A DNA stretch of 64,000 nucleotides from WTFV01 sp965203525. GTDB taxonomy: Bacteria > Acidobacteriota > Vicinamibacteria > Vicinamibacterales > UBA8438. Shown here in pieces: positions 1-9,429 of the stretch. The translations under genes and the position numbers were made by a program. The stretch lies in the NCBI GenBank assembly GCA_965203525.1, contig OZ241898.1, positions 5,084,001 through 5,148,000 of the forward strand, read 5' to 3'. Within the stretch, counting starts at the first letter, position 1, and the number at the start of each line of letters is the position of its first letter. The notes under the pieces were generated by a model. That model saw only the letters and a list, made by a program, of their open reading frames with translations, had not been told where the DNA came from and ran no database searches.

Positions 1-105
1 CGGCGGGCGCGTCCTGGCGCCCCGCCGCGGGGCTGAAGCCGGCGAACGTTGCGGCCGATACTCGTTGGATATACGGTTGTAAAAGCCCGGAGGAGGAGAC
101 TGTTC

Positions 106-3100
106 ATGCTCGCCACCCCACCGATCGACGGAAGATTCCGGATGACCGCCGCCAGACGAGCCGCGATCGCCGCGGCGCTGCTCGCGGCGGCCGCGGTCCC
201 GGTCCATGCGCAGGAGGGGGGCATCGGCGGGATCGTCTCCGACGACACCGGCGGCGTCCTGCCGGGGGTGACGGTGGAGGCCGCGAGTCCGGCGCTGCCC
301 GGCGGCGTCACCGTCGCGTTCACCGACGGCGACGGCCGCTACGCGCTCGCCCCGCTGCCGCCCGGGGCCTACGACCTGACGTTCGTCATGCCCGGCTTCG
401 AGCAGCTCGAACGCGCCGGCGTCGAGGTGGCGGCCGGCGCCACGGTGACCGTCGACGCGCGGTTGCGGCTCGGCGGCCTGTTCGAGGAAGTGACGGTGGC
501 GGTGACCGGCACGGCGATCGACGCGCCGGCCATCAACATGCCGAACGCGGTCACGCTGGTCAGCCGCGAAACGCTGGAGCGGCAGGGGGCGACGCAGCTC
601 GTCGACCTCGTCAAGAACTTGAGCCAGAGTCATGGCGTGATCGGCGAGCGGAATAGCTGGTACAACTCGAACCAGCCCGCGACGCTGACCGAGAACGTCG
701 CGAACGTGAACCTGCGCGGCCTCGGCGCCTCGCGGACGCTGGTGCTGATCAACGGCCGCCGCCACGTGCCGGTGCCCGCGCGCCTCATCGGCGGGCGGTT
801 CGTCGACGTCAACACCATCCCGGGCATCGCCGTCGGCCGGCTGGAGGTGTTGAAGGAGGGGGCGTCGGCGACGTACGGCTCGGACGCGGTGGGCGGCGTC
901 GCCAACTTCGTGACGCGCCGGGACTTCCGCGGCTTCGAGGTCAACCTCTCGCAGGACTCCTTCGCCGACGCGGGCGACACGACCGTGGCCGGCATCTGGG
1001 GCGGACGGATCGGAGAGAGCAGCGCGGTCTTCTCCGCCGAGCGGGTCAGCCGCCAGGCGCTGCAGTTCAACGAGCGCGGCTTCCTCCTGGATCGGTTCAC
1101 CCCGCACGTCGCCGGCAACCGCGCCGGCTGGTCCAGCCTGGGCAACCCCGGCACGTTCTCCGTCGGAAGTCCCGTGCCGTTCACGGCCGACGTCTTCGAC
1201 CCCCGGTGCGAGGACCTGGGCGGCCAGGACGAGGGCTGGACCTGCCGGTTCCGCTACGCGCCGTACGACAACCTGATCGAGGAGCAGGATCAGACCCGGG
1301 CCTTCGTCGAGCTCAACGGCCCCCTGAACGAAGGGATCGACTACCACCTGGAAGGGCTGTGGGCCGACGCGGTGATTCCCAACTGGTACACCACGCCGTC
1401 GTACCCGCCCTTCACGGTGACGAGCACCACCATCCAGGAAGTGGCGCCCGACCACCCCGGCCGGATGGCGTTCTGCAACCAGTACGCCGGCGACGCCAAG
1501 GCGGACCCGGAGGGCGCCTGCGCGGGCGGCGAGAACTGGTACTTCAACGGCCGCCCCTTCGGGAACTCGGGGCCGGCCCGGACGCTGCGCCGGCAGTCCC
1601 GCACCTGGCGGCTCGCCGGATCGGTCGACGGCGACTTCCAGATGGGCGGCCGGGACGCCAACTGGGACGTCGGCGTCACCTACTCCCGGGCGCGCGGGAA
1701 CCTGAACCTGCCGGCGGTGTACACGGACCGGATGTTCCGTGCCTTCCGCGGCTTCGGCGGCCCGAACTGCGGCGTCGGCGTGGCGGCGGACCGCTCTTCG
1801 CCTGCCGGCATGACGCTCGGGCCGCTGGGCGGCAGGGTGGCGGGCGCCGGCGACTGCATGTACTACAACCCGTTCAGCAGCGCCATCCAGTACGCCGATC
1901 AGCAACCGGGGGCGCGGTTCGCGACCACCGCGAACCCCGACTACGTCGCCGGCCTGGCGAACCCGGAAGCGTTGCGGACGTGGCTCGCCGAGGAGGTCGA
2001 TCTGGTCAGCACCACCGACCTGTTCGTGGCCGACGCCACGGTGAGCGGCAACCTCGTCCCGAACGTGGCGGACTTCGCGGTCGGCTACCAGTTCCGCGGC
2101 ATGCGCGCCGACGGCGACCCGAACGCCGCCGGCGACGTCACGCTCAACCCCTGTCCGGTGGCGGGCGACACGAGCTGCTCGGCCGGCGACCGGTTCGGCC
2201 CGTATCTCTTCACCAACGTCCACCGGCCGTACGCGGCGGACCAGCAGGTCCAGCGTTTCTTCGGCGAGCTGGCGTTCAACGCCGGTCCGCGGGTCGACGT
2301 GCAGGCGGCCGCGAACTACGAGTTCTACACCGTGGCCGGCCGCAACGTCAGCAGTTTCGACCCGAAGCTGGGCGGACGCCTGCAGCTCGCCGAGAGCCTG
2401 CACTATTCCCTCTCGCTGCGCGGGTCCCTGCAGACGACGTTCCGCACGCCGTCGCTCGACGACCTGAACACCAGCCCGCTGACCACCCTGGAGTGGATCA
2501 ACGAGACCGGGGCCTATCAGGCCGTCGACCGCTACGGCAGCCCGGACCTGCTGCCCGAGCGCGCGTTCACCTACAACACGGGCGTCGTGCTCTTCCTGGA
2601 AGGGGGCGTCGAAGCGACGGTCGACTACTGGAGCTACGACTTCGAGAACGTGATCGGATCGATGCCCTACGACGCGATCACCAGGCTGTACAACCAGCCG
2701 GCCACGCAGGACGCGGTGTCGCGGTTCATCGTCTGCCCGGAGGGCGTGGCCTCGGATCTGCTTCCCGCCGCCCGGTGCGCGGCCGCGGCGCTCGAGCGGG
2801 TCCAGATCGATCTGGTGAACTGGCCGGGGCTGACCACCTCCGGGATCGACACGCACTTCGCCACCCGGACCGCCGCGGGGCCGGGACAGCTCTCGGCGAG
2901 CTGGGACACCACCTACACGGTGGGGTACCGGACGAAGGAGCTGACGCTGGCGGGGACCGGCCTGACCCTCTACGAGGAACGCGAGACCGCCGGCTACCTG
3001 AACTTCGCCCACCCGATCTCGGTGCCGCTGCCCCGCTGGAAGAGCCGCTGGTCGGCGGTCTACGACTGGAACGACTACACGCTCGCGAACTACGTGAACT

Positions 3101-3345
3101 ACATCTCCTCTTACCAGGATCGGGCTTCGAGCACCACGGCGCCGGTCATCGACCCCTTCCTCACCTGGGACGTCAGCTTCGCGTGGCGCTTCCCGGGCAG
3201 CGGGATCAACCTCAGCCTGTACGCCTTGAACCTGACCGGCGCCCGTCCGCCGTGGGCCAACGTCGAGACCGGATACGACGGCTTCACGCACGACCCGAAG
3301 GGCCGGCGCGTGAAGGTGGGGCTCACCTACCGCTTCGGCGGCTGA
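106..3345 (+). CDS. TonB-dependent receptor with N-terminal CarboxypepD-like domain
   Basis: Outer-membrane TonB-dependent receptor of about 1079 residues. I chose the ATG at 106 because AGGAGG lies 9 nt upstream; a TTG at 49 is open but has no such site. An alanine-rich signal peptide ends near residue 36 (VHAQ). A carboxypeptidase-regulatory-like beta domain follows (about residues 38-140, with the pattern DGDGRYALAPLPPGAYDL). Next comes a plug domain with LRGLGASRTLVLINGRR and the typical EVLKEGASATYGSDAVGGV segment. The rest is a beta-barrel ending in YRFGG. Several Cys pairs lie in barrel loops. This architecture is common in Acidobacteriota and Bacteroidota. The substrate is unknown and no partner gene lies beside it. 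Confidence 0.93.
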   Translation: MLATPPIDGRFRMTAARRAAIAAALLAAAAVPVHAQEGGIGGIVSDDTGGVLPGVTVEAASPALPGGVTVAFTDGDGRYALAPLPPGAYDLTFVMPGFEQLERAGVEVAAGATVTVDARLRLGGLFEEVTVAVTGTAIDAPAINMPNAVTLVSRETLERQGATQLVDLVKNLSQSHGVIGERNSWYNSNQPATLTENVANVNLRGLGASRTLVLINGRRHVPVPARLIGGRFVDVNTIPGIAVGRLEVLKEGASATYGSDAVGGVANFVTRRDFRGFEVNLSQDSFADAGDTTVAGIWGGRIGESSAVFSAERVSRQALQFNERGFLLDRFTPHVAGNRAGWSSLGNPGTFSVGSPVPFTADVFDPRCEDLGGQDEGWTCRFRYAPYDNLIEEQDQTRAFVELNGPLNEGIDYHLEGLWADAVIPNWYTTPSYPPFTVTSTTIQEVAPDHPGRMAFCNQYAGDAKADPEGACAGGENWYFNGRPFGNSGPARTLRRQSRTWRLAGSVDGDFQMGGRDANWDVGVTYSRARGNLNLPAVYTDRMFRAFRGFGGPNCGVGVAADRSSPAGMTLGPLGGRVAGAGDCMYYNPFSSAIQYADQQPGARFATTANPDYVAGLANPEALRTWLAEEVDLVSTTDLFVADATVSGNLVPNVADFAVGYQFRGMRADGDPNAAGDVTLNPCPVAGDTSCSAGDRFGPYLFTNVHRPYAADQQVQRFFGELAFNAGPRVDVQAAANYEFYTVAGRNVSSFDPKLGGRLQLAESLHYSLSLRGSLQTTFRTPSLDDLNTSPLTTLEWINETGAYQAVDRYGSPDLLPERAFTYNTGVVLFLEGGVEATVDYWSYDFENVIGSMPYDAITRLYNQPATQDAVSRFIVCPEGVASDLLPAARCAAAALERVQIDLVNWPGLTTSGIDTHFATRTAAGPGQLSASWDTTYTVGYRTKELTLAGTGLTLYEERETAGYLNFAHPISVPLPRWKSRWSAVYDWNDYTLANYVNYISSYQDRASSTTAPVIDPFLTWDVSFAWRFPGSGINLSLYALNLTGARPPWANVETGYDGFTHDPKGRRVKVGLTYRFGG

Positions 3346-3430
3346 GGCCGGCGGCGCTTTGCTGGCGGTTTCCGGCCGGCGTGAAGACGCGCCCTGTCCG
3401 CCGCGGGTCGCCCGCGGTAACATGGGCGGC

Positions 3431-4915
3431 ATGACCCATCGATCTTTCGCCGCACGGACCCTGGCCGCGACGGCCGCGGCGCTGCTCGCGCCGGCCGCCG
3501 GCCTCCACGGACAGACCGCGCCGGGGCTGCTCGCCGCGGCCCGCGCGGGGGACCTCGCCGCCTTGCGCGCGGCGATCTCCGCCGGCGCCCCGGTCGAAGC
3601 GCGGACCGGGGACGGCGCGACGGCGCTGCACTGGGCCGCGCACCGCGACGACGTCGAAGCCGCCCGCCTGCTGCTCGCCGCCGGCGCGCCGGCGGACGCC
3701 GCCGGCGCGCTCGGCGCGACCCCCCTCTGGCTGGCCGCGAAGAACGGCAACGCGCCGCTGGTCGAGCTGCTGCTGCGGGCCGGCGCCGACCCGAACGCCG
3801 CGCTCCGGATGGGGGAGACCCCGCTGATGAGCGCGGCCCGGAGCGGCAGTCTGCCGGTGGTCGAGCTGCTTCTCGACGCCGGCGCCGACGTGAACGCGGC
3901 GGAGCGCGAACGCGGCCAGACGGCGCTGATGTGGGCGGCGGCCCAGCAGCACGCCGGCGTCGTCCGCCTGCTGGCCGGGCGCGGCGCCGACCCGCACGTC
4001 CGCACGCGGGTCTGGGAGCAGCTCGAGAACACCGCCGGCAACACCAATACGAGCGGCAACTTCCGCATGCGCCACGGCGGCTCGACGGCGCTGCTCTTCG
4101 CGGCGCGCAACGGCGACGTGGAGACGGCGCGCGCGCTCGTCGAGGCCGGCGCCGACGTCGACGACACGGCGGCGTCCGGCGCAAGCGCCCTCGTCGTCGC
4201 CGCGCACAGCGGCCACGGGCCGCTCGCCGTCTACCTGCTGGAACAGGGCGCCGACCCGAACGCGGCCGGCGCCGGCTATACCGCGCTGCACGCCGCGGCC
4301 CTGCGCAGCCAGCCCGCGCTGGCCGCGGCGCTCCTCGAGCGCGGGGCCGACGTGGACGCCGTCGTCGCACGCGGCACGCCGGGCCGGCGGTTCAGCGCCG
4401 ACTACAGCATCCGCCACCAGGCGGTCGGCGCGAACGCCTTCTGGCTCGCGGCGCGCTACGGCGAGCCGGAGATCCTCCGTCTGCTCGCCGAGTGGGGCGC
4501 CGACCCGCACGTCTCGCCCGCCAGCCGCACGTCGTCGCTGAAGGCGGCGCTGGGCGTGCCGCAGATCTCCCAGGAGGACCGGCGCAACCGCGTGGACGCG
4601 CCGAACCCGATGGATCGCATCGACCTGGAGCGCATGACGCTCGACCTCGCGCACGTCGTCCTCGCCCTCGGGGTCGACGTGAACCAGGCCGACGACCGGG
4701 GCAACACCGCGCTCCACGACGCGGTGCGGACCGGCTTCGCGTCGGTCGTCGAGCTGCTGGCGGCGCACGGGGCCGATCTCGGCGTCGTGAACGACCGGGG
4801 CCAGACGCCGCTGGCCCTGGCCGAGACCAGCCTGCCGGTCATCGGCACCAACGGCCTGCGGTCGACGCAGCCGGAGATCGCGGCGCGGCTGCGCGCGCTC
4901 GGCGCCGGCGACTGA
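3431..4915 (+). CDS. secreted ankyrin-repeat protein
   Basis: Protein of about 494 residues with a signal peptide (MTHRSFAART then an Ala/Leu-rich core, cleavage near LHGQ). It is followed by at least nine ankyrin repeats of the 'G.TALHWAA..(D/G)...A.LLL.AGA.(P/A)' type, so it is probably a periplasmic or secreted protein-interaction scaffold. Two insertions between repeats (about residues 195-215 and 310-335) break the 33-residue rhythm. ATG at 3422 is an equally possible start; neither has a strong ribosome site. It sits 85 nt after the TonB receptor on the same strand and may be co-transcribed with it. No enzymatic motif is visible. Ankyrin assignment is firm, function unknown. Confidence 0.88.
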   Translation: MTHRSFAARTLAATAAALLAPAAGLHGQTAPGLLAAARAGDLAALRAAISAGAPVEARTGDGATALHWAAHRDDVEAARLLLAAGAPADAAGALGATPLWLAAKNGNAPLVELLLRAGADPNAALRMGETPLMSAARSGSLPVVELLLDAGADVNAAERERGQTALMWAAAQQHAGVVRLLAGRGADPHVRTRVWEQLENTAGNTNTSGNFRMRHGGSTALLFAARNGDVETARALVEAGADVDDTAASGASALVVAAHSGHGPLAVYLLEQGADPNAAGAGYTALHAAALRSQPALAAALLERGADVDAVVARGTPGRRFSADYSIRHQAVGANAFWLAARYGEPEILRLLAEWGADPHVSPASRTSSLKAALGVPQISQEDRRNRVDAPNPMDRIDLERMTLDLAHVVLALGVDVNQADDRGNTALHDAVRTGFASVVELLAAHGADLGVVNDRGQTPLALAETSLPVIGTNGLRSTQPEIAARLRALGAGD

Positions 4916-5027
4916 CGCGCCGGCGCCGTGGCGACCGGGCTGGAGCGTCGGTCCGGATGCGCCCGCGCGGCGACGGGCCGAAGTCTGGCGTCAGCGGAGG
5001 CGCGGTTTCGCTACGATCCGGAGCACG

Positions 5028-6260
5028 ATGAACCGGGCCGAGCTGACCGAGATCATCCGCAACGGAGAGAATTCCGGCGTCGAGTTCAAGCGGGACGGCG
5101 TCCATGCCGACTCCCTGGCCAAGGAAATGTCCGCCCTGCTCAACTTCGAGGGTGGCGTGATCCTGCTGGGCGTCGAGGACGACGGCAGTGTTTCGGGCCT
5201 GCGCAATCGGGCGGACGCCGAGCGGCGAGTCATGGAGATCGCCCGCGCGCACGTGCGGCCGGGGTTCATTCCGGCGTGGTCCGTCGTCCTGCTCGACGGC
5301 GGCGGCGTGGGGGTGGTCCGTATCGGCGCCGACGAACCCGGCAAACCGTACAAGGCGAAGCGCGGCTCGCACTGGGTGACGTTCGTGCGCGTCGGCACCA
5401 CGTCGAGGGAAGCGACGCGGGACGAGGAGGGCCGGCTGTACCAGGCCGGCCGCCTGATGCGGTACGAGATCAAACCGGTGCTCGACGCGGGGCTGGACAG
5501 TCTCGATCGGGACCGGCTCGCCAACTATTTCCGGGTGCGGTTGCAGCGCGCGGCGCCGGCGGTGGATGACGACGAGGCGTGGCGCAGGCTGCTCGTCAAC
5601 ACCGGTCTGCTCGTCGAGGCGGCGGGAACCGCGGCCGCCACCGTCGCCGGACTGCTGCTCTTCGGCGAGGACCCGAACCGCCGCGTGCCGCAGGCGGGAA
5701 TCACCGCGACCGCGTTTCCCGGCACGGACAAGGACTACGACACCATCGACGAGGAGGTGATCCGCGGTCCGCTCGTCTCCATCACGTCCGGCCGCGGACG
5801 CGCCGAGGAGAAGGGCGTCATCGACCGCGCCGTGGATTTCGTCGCCCGCAACCTGCCGACGGTCGCCTGGCTCGACGGCGGCCGCCGGATCCGCAGGAAG
5901 GTGCTGCCCCTGGAGGCGGTCCGCGAGTCGATCGTCAACGCCGTCACCCACCGGGACTACACGCTGACCGGCACCGACGTCGAGGTGTCCGCGTACCGCG
6001 ACCGCCTCGAGGTCATCTCGCCCGGACGGCTCCCCAACAGCGTCACGGTCACGAAGATGCGCGAAGGCGTGCTGCGGGTCTCCAGAAACGAGCTCGTGAA
6101 GGACGTGTTGCGCGACTACGGGTACGTGGAGCATCTCGGCATGGGGGTGCGCAGGCGGATCATCGACGCCATGCGGGAGCACAACGGGACCGAACCGGAC
6201 CTGATCGAGGAAGAGCACCGCTTCATCGTCCGCCTGTGGAAGACGCCGCGGGAGGCATGA
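5028..6260 (+). CDS. AlbA_2 (Schlafen-type) / HATPase_c_4 putative regulator
   Basis: 410-residue cytoplasmic protein of the family often annotated as 'ATP-binding protein' or 'RecG-like'. The N-terminal AlbA_2 domain (about residues 8-130) shows GENSGVEFKRD and an NFEGGVILLGVEDDG strand-loop. The C-terminal half has the HATPase_c_4 hallmark LPLEAVRESIVNAVTHRDY followed by EVISPGRLPNSVT, and ends in a winged-helix-like stretch with YVEHLGMGVRRR. Family members are DNA-binding or transcription regulators, sometimes tied to defence loci. The start is ATG. The gene is isolated, 112 nt from the ankyrin gene and 88 nt from the next start. Its target is unknown. Confidence 0.86.
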   Translation: MNRAELTEIIRNGENSGVEFKRDGVHADSLAKEMSALLNFEGGVILLGVEDDGSVSGLRNRADAERRVMEIARAHVRPGFIPAWSVVLLDGGGVGVVRIGADEPGKPYKAKRGSHWVTFVRVGTTSREATRDEEGRLYQAGRLMRYEIKPVLDAGLDSLDRDRLANYFRVRLQRAAPAVDDDEAWRRLLVNTGLLVEAAGTAAATVAGLLLFGEDPNRRVPQAGITATAFPGTDKDYDTIDEEVIRGPLVSITSGRGRAEEKGVIDRAVDFVARNLPTVAWLDGGRRIRRKVLPLEAVRESIVNAVTHRDYTLTGTDVEVSAYRDRLEVISPGRLPNSVTVTKMREGVLRVSRNELVKDVLRDYGYVEHLGMGVRRRIIDAMREHNGTEPDLIEEEHRFIVRLWKTPREA

Positions 6261-6348
6261 GCCGCCGCCGGGGTCGAGTCGTGCCCGCGGGACGCTCGCG
6301 CAGCGCCGGCGGCGCCGGCTCTCCCGCCGCGCCGGCGCAACGGCTACA

Positions 6349-7728
6349 ATGGCGCCGGTTCATGTCCCGCCCGCGTGGCCGCCGATTCGGGTCGCCGGAG
6401 GACGTTCGGTCGAGGCTCCGCTAGTGGTCGCTCCGACCATCGTCTCCCGCGCCGACCACTCCATCTCGCGCCGGCGGATCGACCCCGACGCGCTGAAGGT
6501 CCTCTACCGGCTCCGAAAGTTCGACCACACCGCCTACCTGGTGGGCGGCGGGGTGCGCGACCTGCTGCTCGACCGCCGCCCGAAGGACTTCGACGTCGGC
6601 ACGTCGGCCCATCCGCAGGAGGTCAAGCGCATCTTCCGGAACTGCTGGATCATCGGCCGGCGCTTCCGGCTGGCGCACGTCAAGTTCGGCGACAAGACGA
6701 TCGAGGTGGCGACGTTCCGCCGCCAGGTTCCGGAGGACGCGCCGCCGGCCGCGGACGCCGCCGCGCCGCCGGCCGCGGACGCCACCGCGGCATCCCGCCG
6801 GGGACCGGAACCTCCGCCGCCCGGCGCGGGCGGGCACCGGCGCGGGCGGCGGCCGGTCCGGCGCGACAACACCTTCGGCACCCCCGAGGAGGACGCCTTC
6901 CGCCGCGACTTCACGATCAACGGGCTCTTCTACGACGTCGAGACCTTCGCGGTCATCGACTACGTCGGCGGGATGGCGGACCTCCGCCGGCGGCTCATCC
7001 GCTGCATCGGCGACCCGGACGAGCGGTTCGTCGAGGATCCGGTCCGGATGCTGCGGGCCGTCGCCTTCGCCGCGCGGCTCGACTTCCGCCTCGAAGCGCC
7101 GGTGCGCGAGGGCATCGCCAGACAGCGCGCGCAGATTCGCAACGCGTCTCCGGCCCGGCTGGTCGAAGAAATCTACAAGCTTCTGCGCAGCGGCGTCGCC
7201 ACCCGGATTTTCAAGCGGCTGTCCCGGACCGGGCTTCTGCGTCACGTCGCCCCGGAGGTCAACCGCCCGCGCTCGGTTGCGCTGTGGCGGTCGCTCGAAG
7301 CGCTCGACGCCTACCGGGCGCGCTTCGACGCGGCGCCCGACGCGCTCTCGAACGCGGTCCTCCTCGGCAGCCTGGTGGCGCCGTTCCAGACGATCGACCT
7401 GACGGCGCCCCGGCGCGGCCCGCGCGGAATGCCGCTCCGCGTCTCGCTGGGCGACCAGCCGGTGGCCCGGCGCGACGTCGAGCACCTGCGGCAGGTGCTG
7501 GCGTTGCAGCCGCTGCTCAAGGAGCCCGGCCTCCCGCCGCGCAGGATACGGGGGATCCTCGGGCGCAGCAGCCTGCCCGACGCGCTCACCTGGTTGGAGA
7601 TCCACGGCGAAGACCCGGAGGCGCTCGCGCGCTGGCAGGACCTCGCGGCCCACGGAGTGCGGGCGCCCCCCCGCCGGCGCCGCCGCCGGGGCCGGCGGCG
7701 TTCCCCCCGCGCGCCGGCTGCCGAGTGA
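6349..7728 (+). CDS. pcnB: poly(A) polymerase / CCA-adding family nucleotidyltransferase
   Basis: Class II nucleotidyltransferase that adds 3' A residues to RNA (PcnB type) or CCA to tRNA. The head domain shows YLVGGGVRDLLLDRRPKDFDV with the catalytic DxD, then the RNA-binding region RRDFTINGLFYD and DPVRMLRAVAFAARLDF. The tail is an Arg-rich basic stretch (RRRRRRGRRR) typical of PcnB rather than CCA enzymes. A low-complexity Ala/Pro/Arg insertion of about 40 residues interrupts the palm near residues 127-165, between the EVATFRR strand and the DNTFGTPEEDAFRRDF motif. The start is uncertain: GTG at 6424 is in frame and may be the true one. It ends convergently with the rhomboid gene. Confidence 0.88.
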   Translation: MAPVHVPPAWPPIRVAGGRSVEAPLVVAPTIVSRADHSISRRRIDPDALKVLYRLRKFDHTAYLVGGGVRDLLLDRRPKDFDVGTSAHPQEVKRIFRNCWIIGRRFRLAHVKFGDKTIEVATFRRQVPEDAPPAADAAAPPAADATAASRRGPEPPPPGAGGHRRGRRPVRRDNTFGTPEEDAFRRDFTINGLFYDVETFAVIDYVGGMADLRRRLIRCIGDPDERFVEDPVRMLRAVAFAARLDFRLEAPVREGIARQRAQIRNASPARLVEEIYKLLRSGVATRIFKRLSRTGLLRHVAPEVNRPRSVALWRSLEALDAYRARFDAAPDALSNAVLLGSLVAPFQTIDLTAPRRGPRGMPLRVSLGDQPVARRDVEHLRQVLALQPLLKEPGLPPRRIRGILGRSSLPDALTWLEIHGEDPEALARWQDLAAHGVRAPPRRRRRRGRRRSPRAPAAE

Positions 7729-7770
7729 GGGTGCGCGCGGCCGCGGCGGAACGATGAACGGCGCCCGGTA

Positions 7771-7873
7771 CAGGACCGGATCGGGAGCGCCGCCCGTGGG
7801 GGGCGTCGCGCTGTTGCCGCCTGTTGGCCGCGCTGACGGTGCAGGGCCGGATCGGGAGCGCCGCCCGTGGGGG
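7771..7873. repeat. direct repeat pair, 32 bp, 71-bp period
   Basis: A 32-bp unit (core GATCGGGAGCGCCGCCCGTG) occurs at 7771-7803 and again at 7842-7873 with one difference (GACCGG versus GGCCGG). Both lie in the 182-nt gap between the convergent pcnB-like and rhomboid genes. No terminator with a T-run is visible in this gap. Confidence 0.8.
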
Positions 7874-7910
7874 AACCGCGGCGGCGGAACGGCCGGCTCC
7901 GGACGGTTCC

Positions 7911-8747
7911 CTACCCGGCGAGCAGGATGCCGGTCACCTTGAAGAACGACAGCCCGATCCCGACGGCGGTGACCGCGACGAGCGCGAGCGCCGCCACCAG
8001 GATGCGCGTGCTCTCCCGATGCTCGTCGCTGAAACCCATCAGTTGCGCCGCGATCCACCCGCCGGCGAAGCCGCCGCCGTGCGCCCAGTTGTTCACGCTC
8101 GGCACGATGAAGCCGAAGATGCCCAGGATGACCGCCCACTGCCAGAGCTGCTGCGTCATGACGGAGCTGCCCCGCTTGCGGCCGTAGACGATCAGCGCGG
8201 CGAGCAGGCCGAAGATCGCGCCCGATGCGCCGATGGTCGGCGCGCCCGACATCTGGTTCGACAGCAGGAACCCGGACGCGCCGGCGGCGTTGAACAGCAC
8301 GAACGTCCTGGCGGGGCCGTAGACTTCGGCCGCGGCCGGGCCGAGGTTGCGGATCCACATCACGTTGAACGCGATGTGCAGCAGGCCGCCGTGGAGGTAG
8401 GTGGCGGTCAAAAGCGTCCACCACCAGCCGAGCTCCCACGCGATCCCGCCGGTCATGCCGAGCTGATACAGGGCGCGCCCGCCGGGCGACAGGATGGAGA
8501 GGAAGCCGGTCGCCCGGAAGATCGCCTCCGGCTGCAGCAGCAGCGCCAGGGCGTACAGCGTCAGGCACGCGCCGATGACGAGGACGACCGGATCGAGGCG
8601 CGAGCCGACGAGGGAACGCAGGAACGGCGCCCACCCGAACAGCCCGGGCCGCCAGGCGCCGCAGTACGGGCAGCGCTCCTCGTTGATGCCGACCAGCCGG
8701 CTGCACGCGGCGCAGACGATGGAGCCTTCGGACTGCCGCACGAACAC
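7911..8747 (-). CDS. rhomboid family intramembrane serine protease with N-terminal zinc ribbon
   Basis: Membrane protease of about 278 residues. Translation probably starts at one of two GTG codons (8747 or 8741), which puts a zinc ribbon (CAAC...CPYC) at the N-terminus. The open frame extends further upstream but that part overlaps the DUF29 gene and looks non-coding. About seven hydrophobic segments follow. The rhomboid catalytic serine is in GASGAIFGL and the catalytic histidine in NNWAHGGGFAGGW. The membrane-embedded LHIAFNVMWI after a Gly/Gly pair is also typical. It likely cleaves single-pass membrane proteins, with the zinc ribbon as a cytoplasmic sensor or docking module. No substrate is obvious nearby. 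Confidence 0.9.
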   Translation of the reverse strand: MFVRQSEGSIVCAACSRLVGINEERCPYCGAWRPGLFGWAPFLRSLVGSRLDPVVLVIGACLTLYALALLLQPEAIFRATGFLSILSPGGRALYQLGMTGGIAWELGWWWTLLTATYLHGGLLHIAFNVMWIRNLGPAAAEVYGPARTFVLFNAAGASGFLLSNQMSGAPTIGASGAIFGLLAALIVYGRKRGSSVMTQQLWQWAVILGIFGFIVPSVNNWAHGGGFAGGWIAAQLMGFSDEHRESTRILVAALALVAVTAVGIGLSFFKVTGILLAG

Positions 8748-8842
8748 AGGGTACCAGGAATCCGGGTCCCGGGACGCATGCGCCGCCGCCGGTGCGCCTG
8801 CCGGGCGTCCGCTCCGCCGCCTCGCCGCGTCCCGGCGCGCCG

Positions 8843-9382
8843 TCAGCTCTTCCGGGTCGTCTCCGCCCCGGCCTTCCCGGTGGCGACCGGGATCGCGTCC
8901 TCGCGCACCCGATCGGGCCAGTAGTCGTCGTCGAGCGCCTGCGCCGGCGTGAAGGGGCATTCGCGCGGGAGCTCGGGACGTTCCCCGTAGTCCGCCATCT
9001 GCGCGGCGGCCTGCCGGCGCGCCCGCGGCCAGACTTTGGCCAGCAGCGCATCGAGGTGCGACCGCAGGCTGGGACTGCCGTCGAGACGACCCTCGATTTC
9101 GGTGCGGTGGTTCCGAACCTCGTTCTTCCAGCCTCGCCGCGGCCCGTCGGCCGGAGAGCAGCGCAGTTTCAGCAGATGCATGACCACGTGATGGAGGTGC
9201 GACCGCACCGCATACCTCTGCTCGCCGCCCATGTCCTCGACCTCTTCGATCAGGTGCTCGAGGTCGGCGTCGGCCAGCCGGCCGGCCCTGAGAAGCGCCG
9301 CCTGTTGCTGCGTCCAGGCGTGGAAATCCCGGTCGTGCAACGTCTGCGGCCCGGTGGACTTCTTGACGGCGTGAGGCGCCAT
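8843..9382 (-). CDS. DUF29 family protein
   Basis: 179-residue soluble protein with the DUF29 pattern: DRDFHAWTQQQAALLRAGR, then DLEHLIEEVEDMGG, then VMHLLKLRC and the EVRNHRTEIEGRL helix. The ATG at 9382 was chosen because it precedes the conserved domain closely; an upstream ATG at 9418 is also in frame. DUF29 proteins are widespread in cyanobacteria and mobile or accessory regions, with no proven biochemical role. It is mostly helical with no membrane segment or signal. It is on the same strand as the rhomboid gene, with a 95-nt gap. Confidence 0.85.
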   Translation of the reverse strand: MAPHAVKKSTGPQTLHDRDFHAWTQQQAALLRAGRLADADLEHLIEEVEDMGGEQRYAVRSHLHHVVMHLLKLRCSPADGPRRGWKNEVRNHRTEIEGRLDGSPSLRSHLDALLAKVWPRARRQAAAQMADYGERPELPRECPFTPAQALDDDYWPDRVREDAIPVATGKAGAETTRKS

Positions 9383-9429
9383 TTCGATTGCCGGGCCGGC
9401 GGCCCGGGCGCCGGGCATGCGTGCCCGGG

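Noticed and set aside
3323..4768. 481-codon minus-strand frame opposite the ankyrin gene
   Set aside because: Its repetitive Arg/Gly composition mirrors the ankyrin repeats; it has no independent motif.
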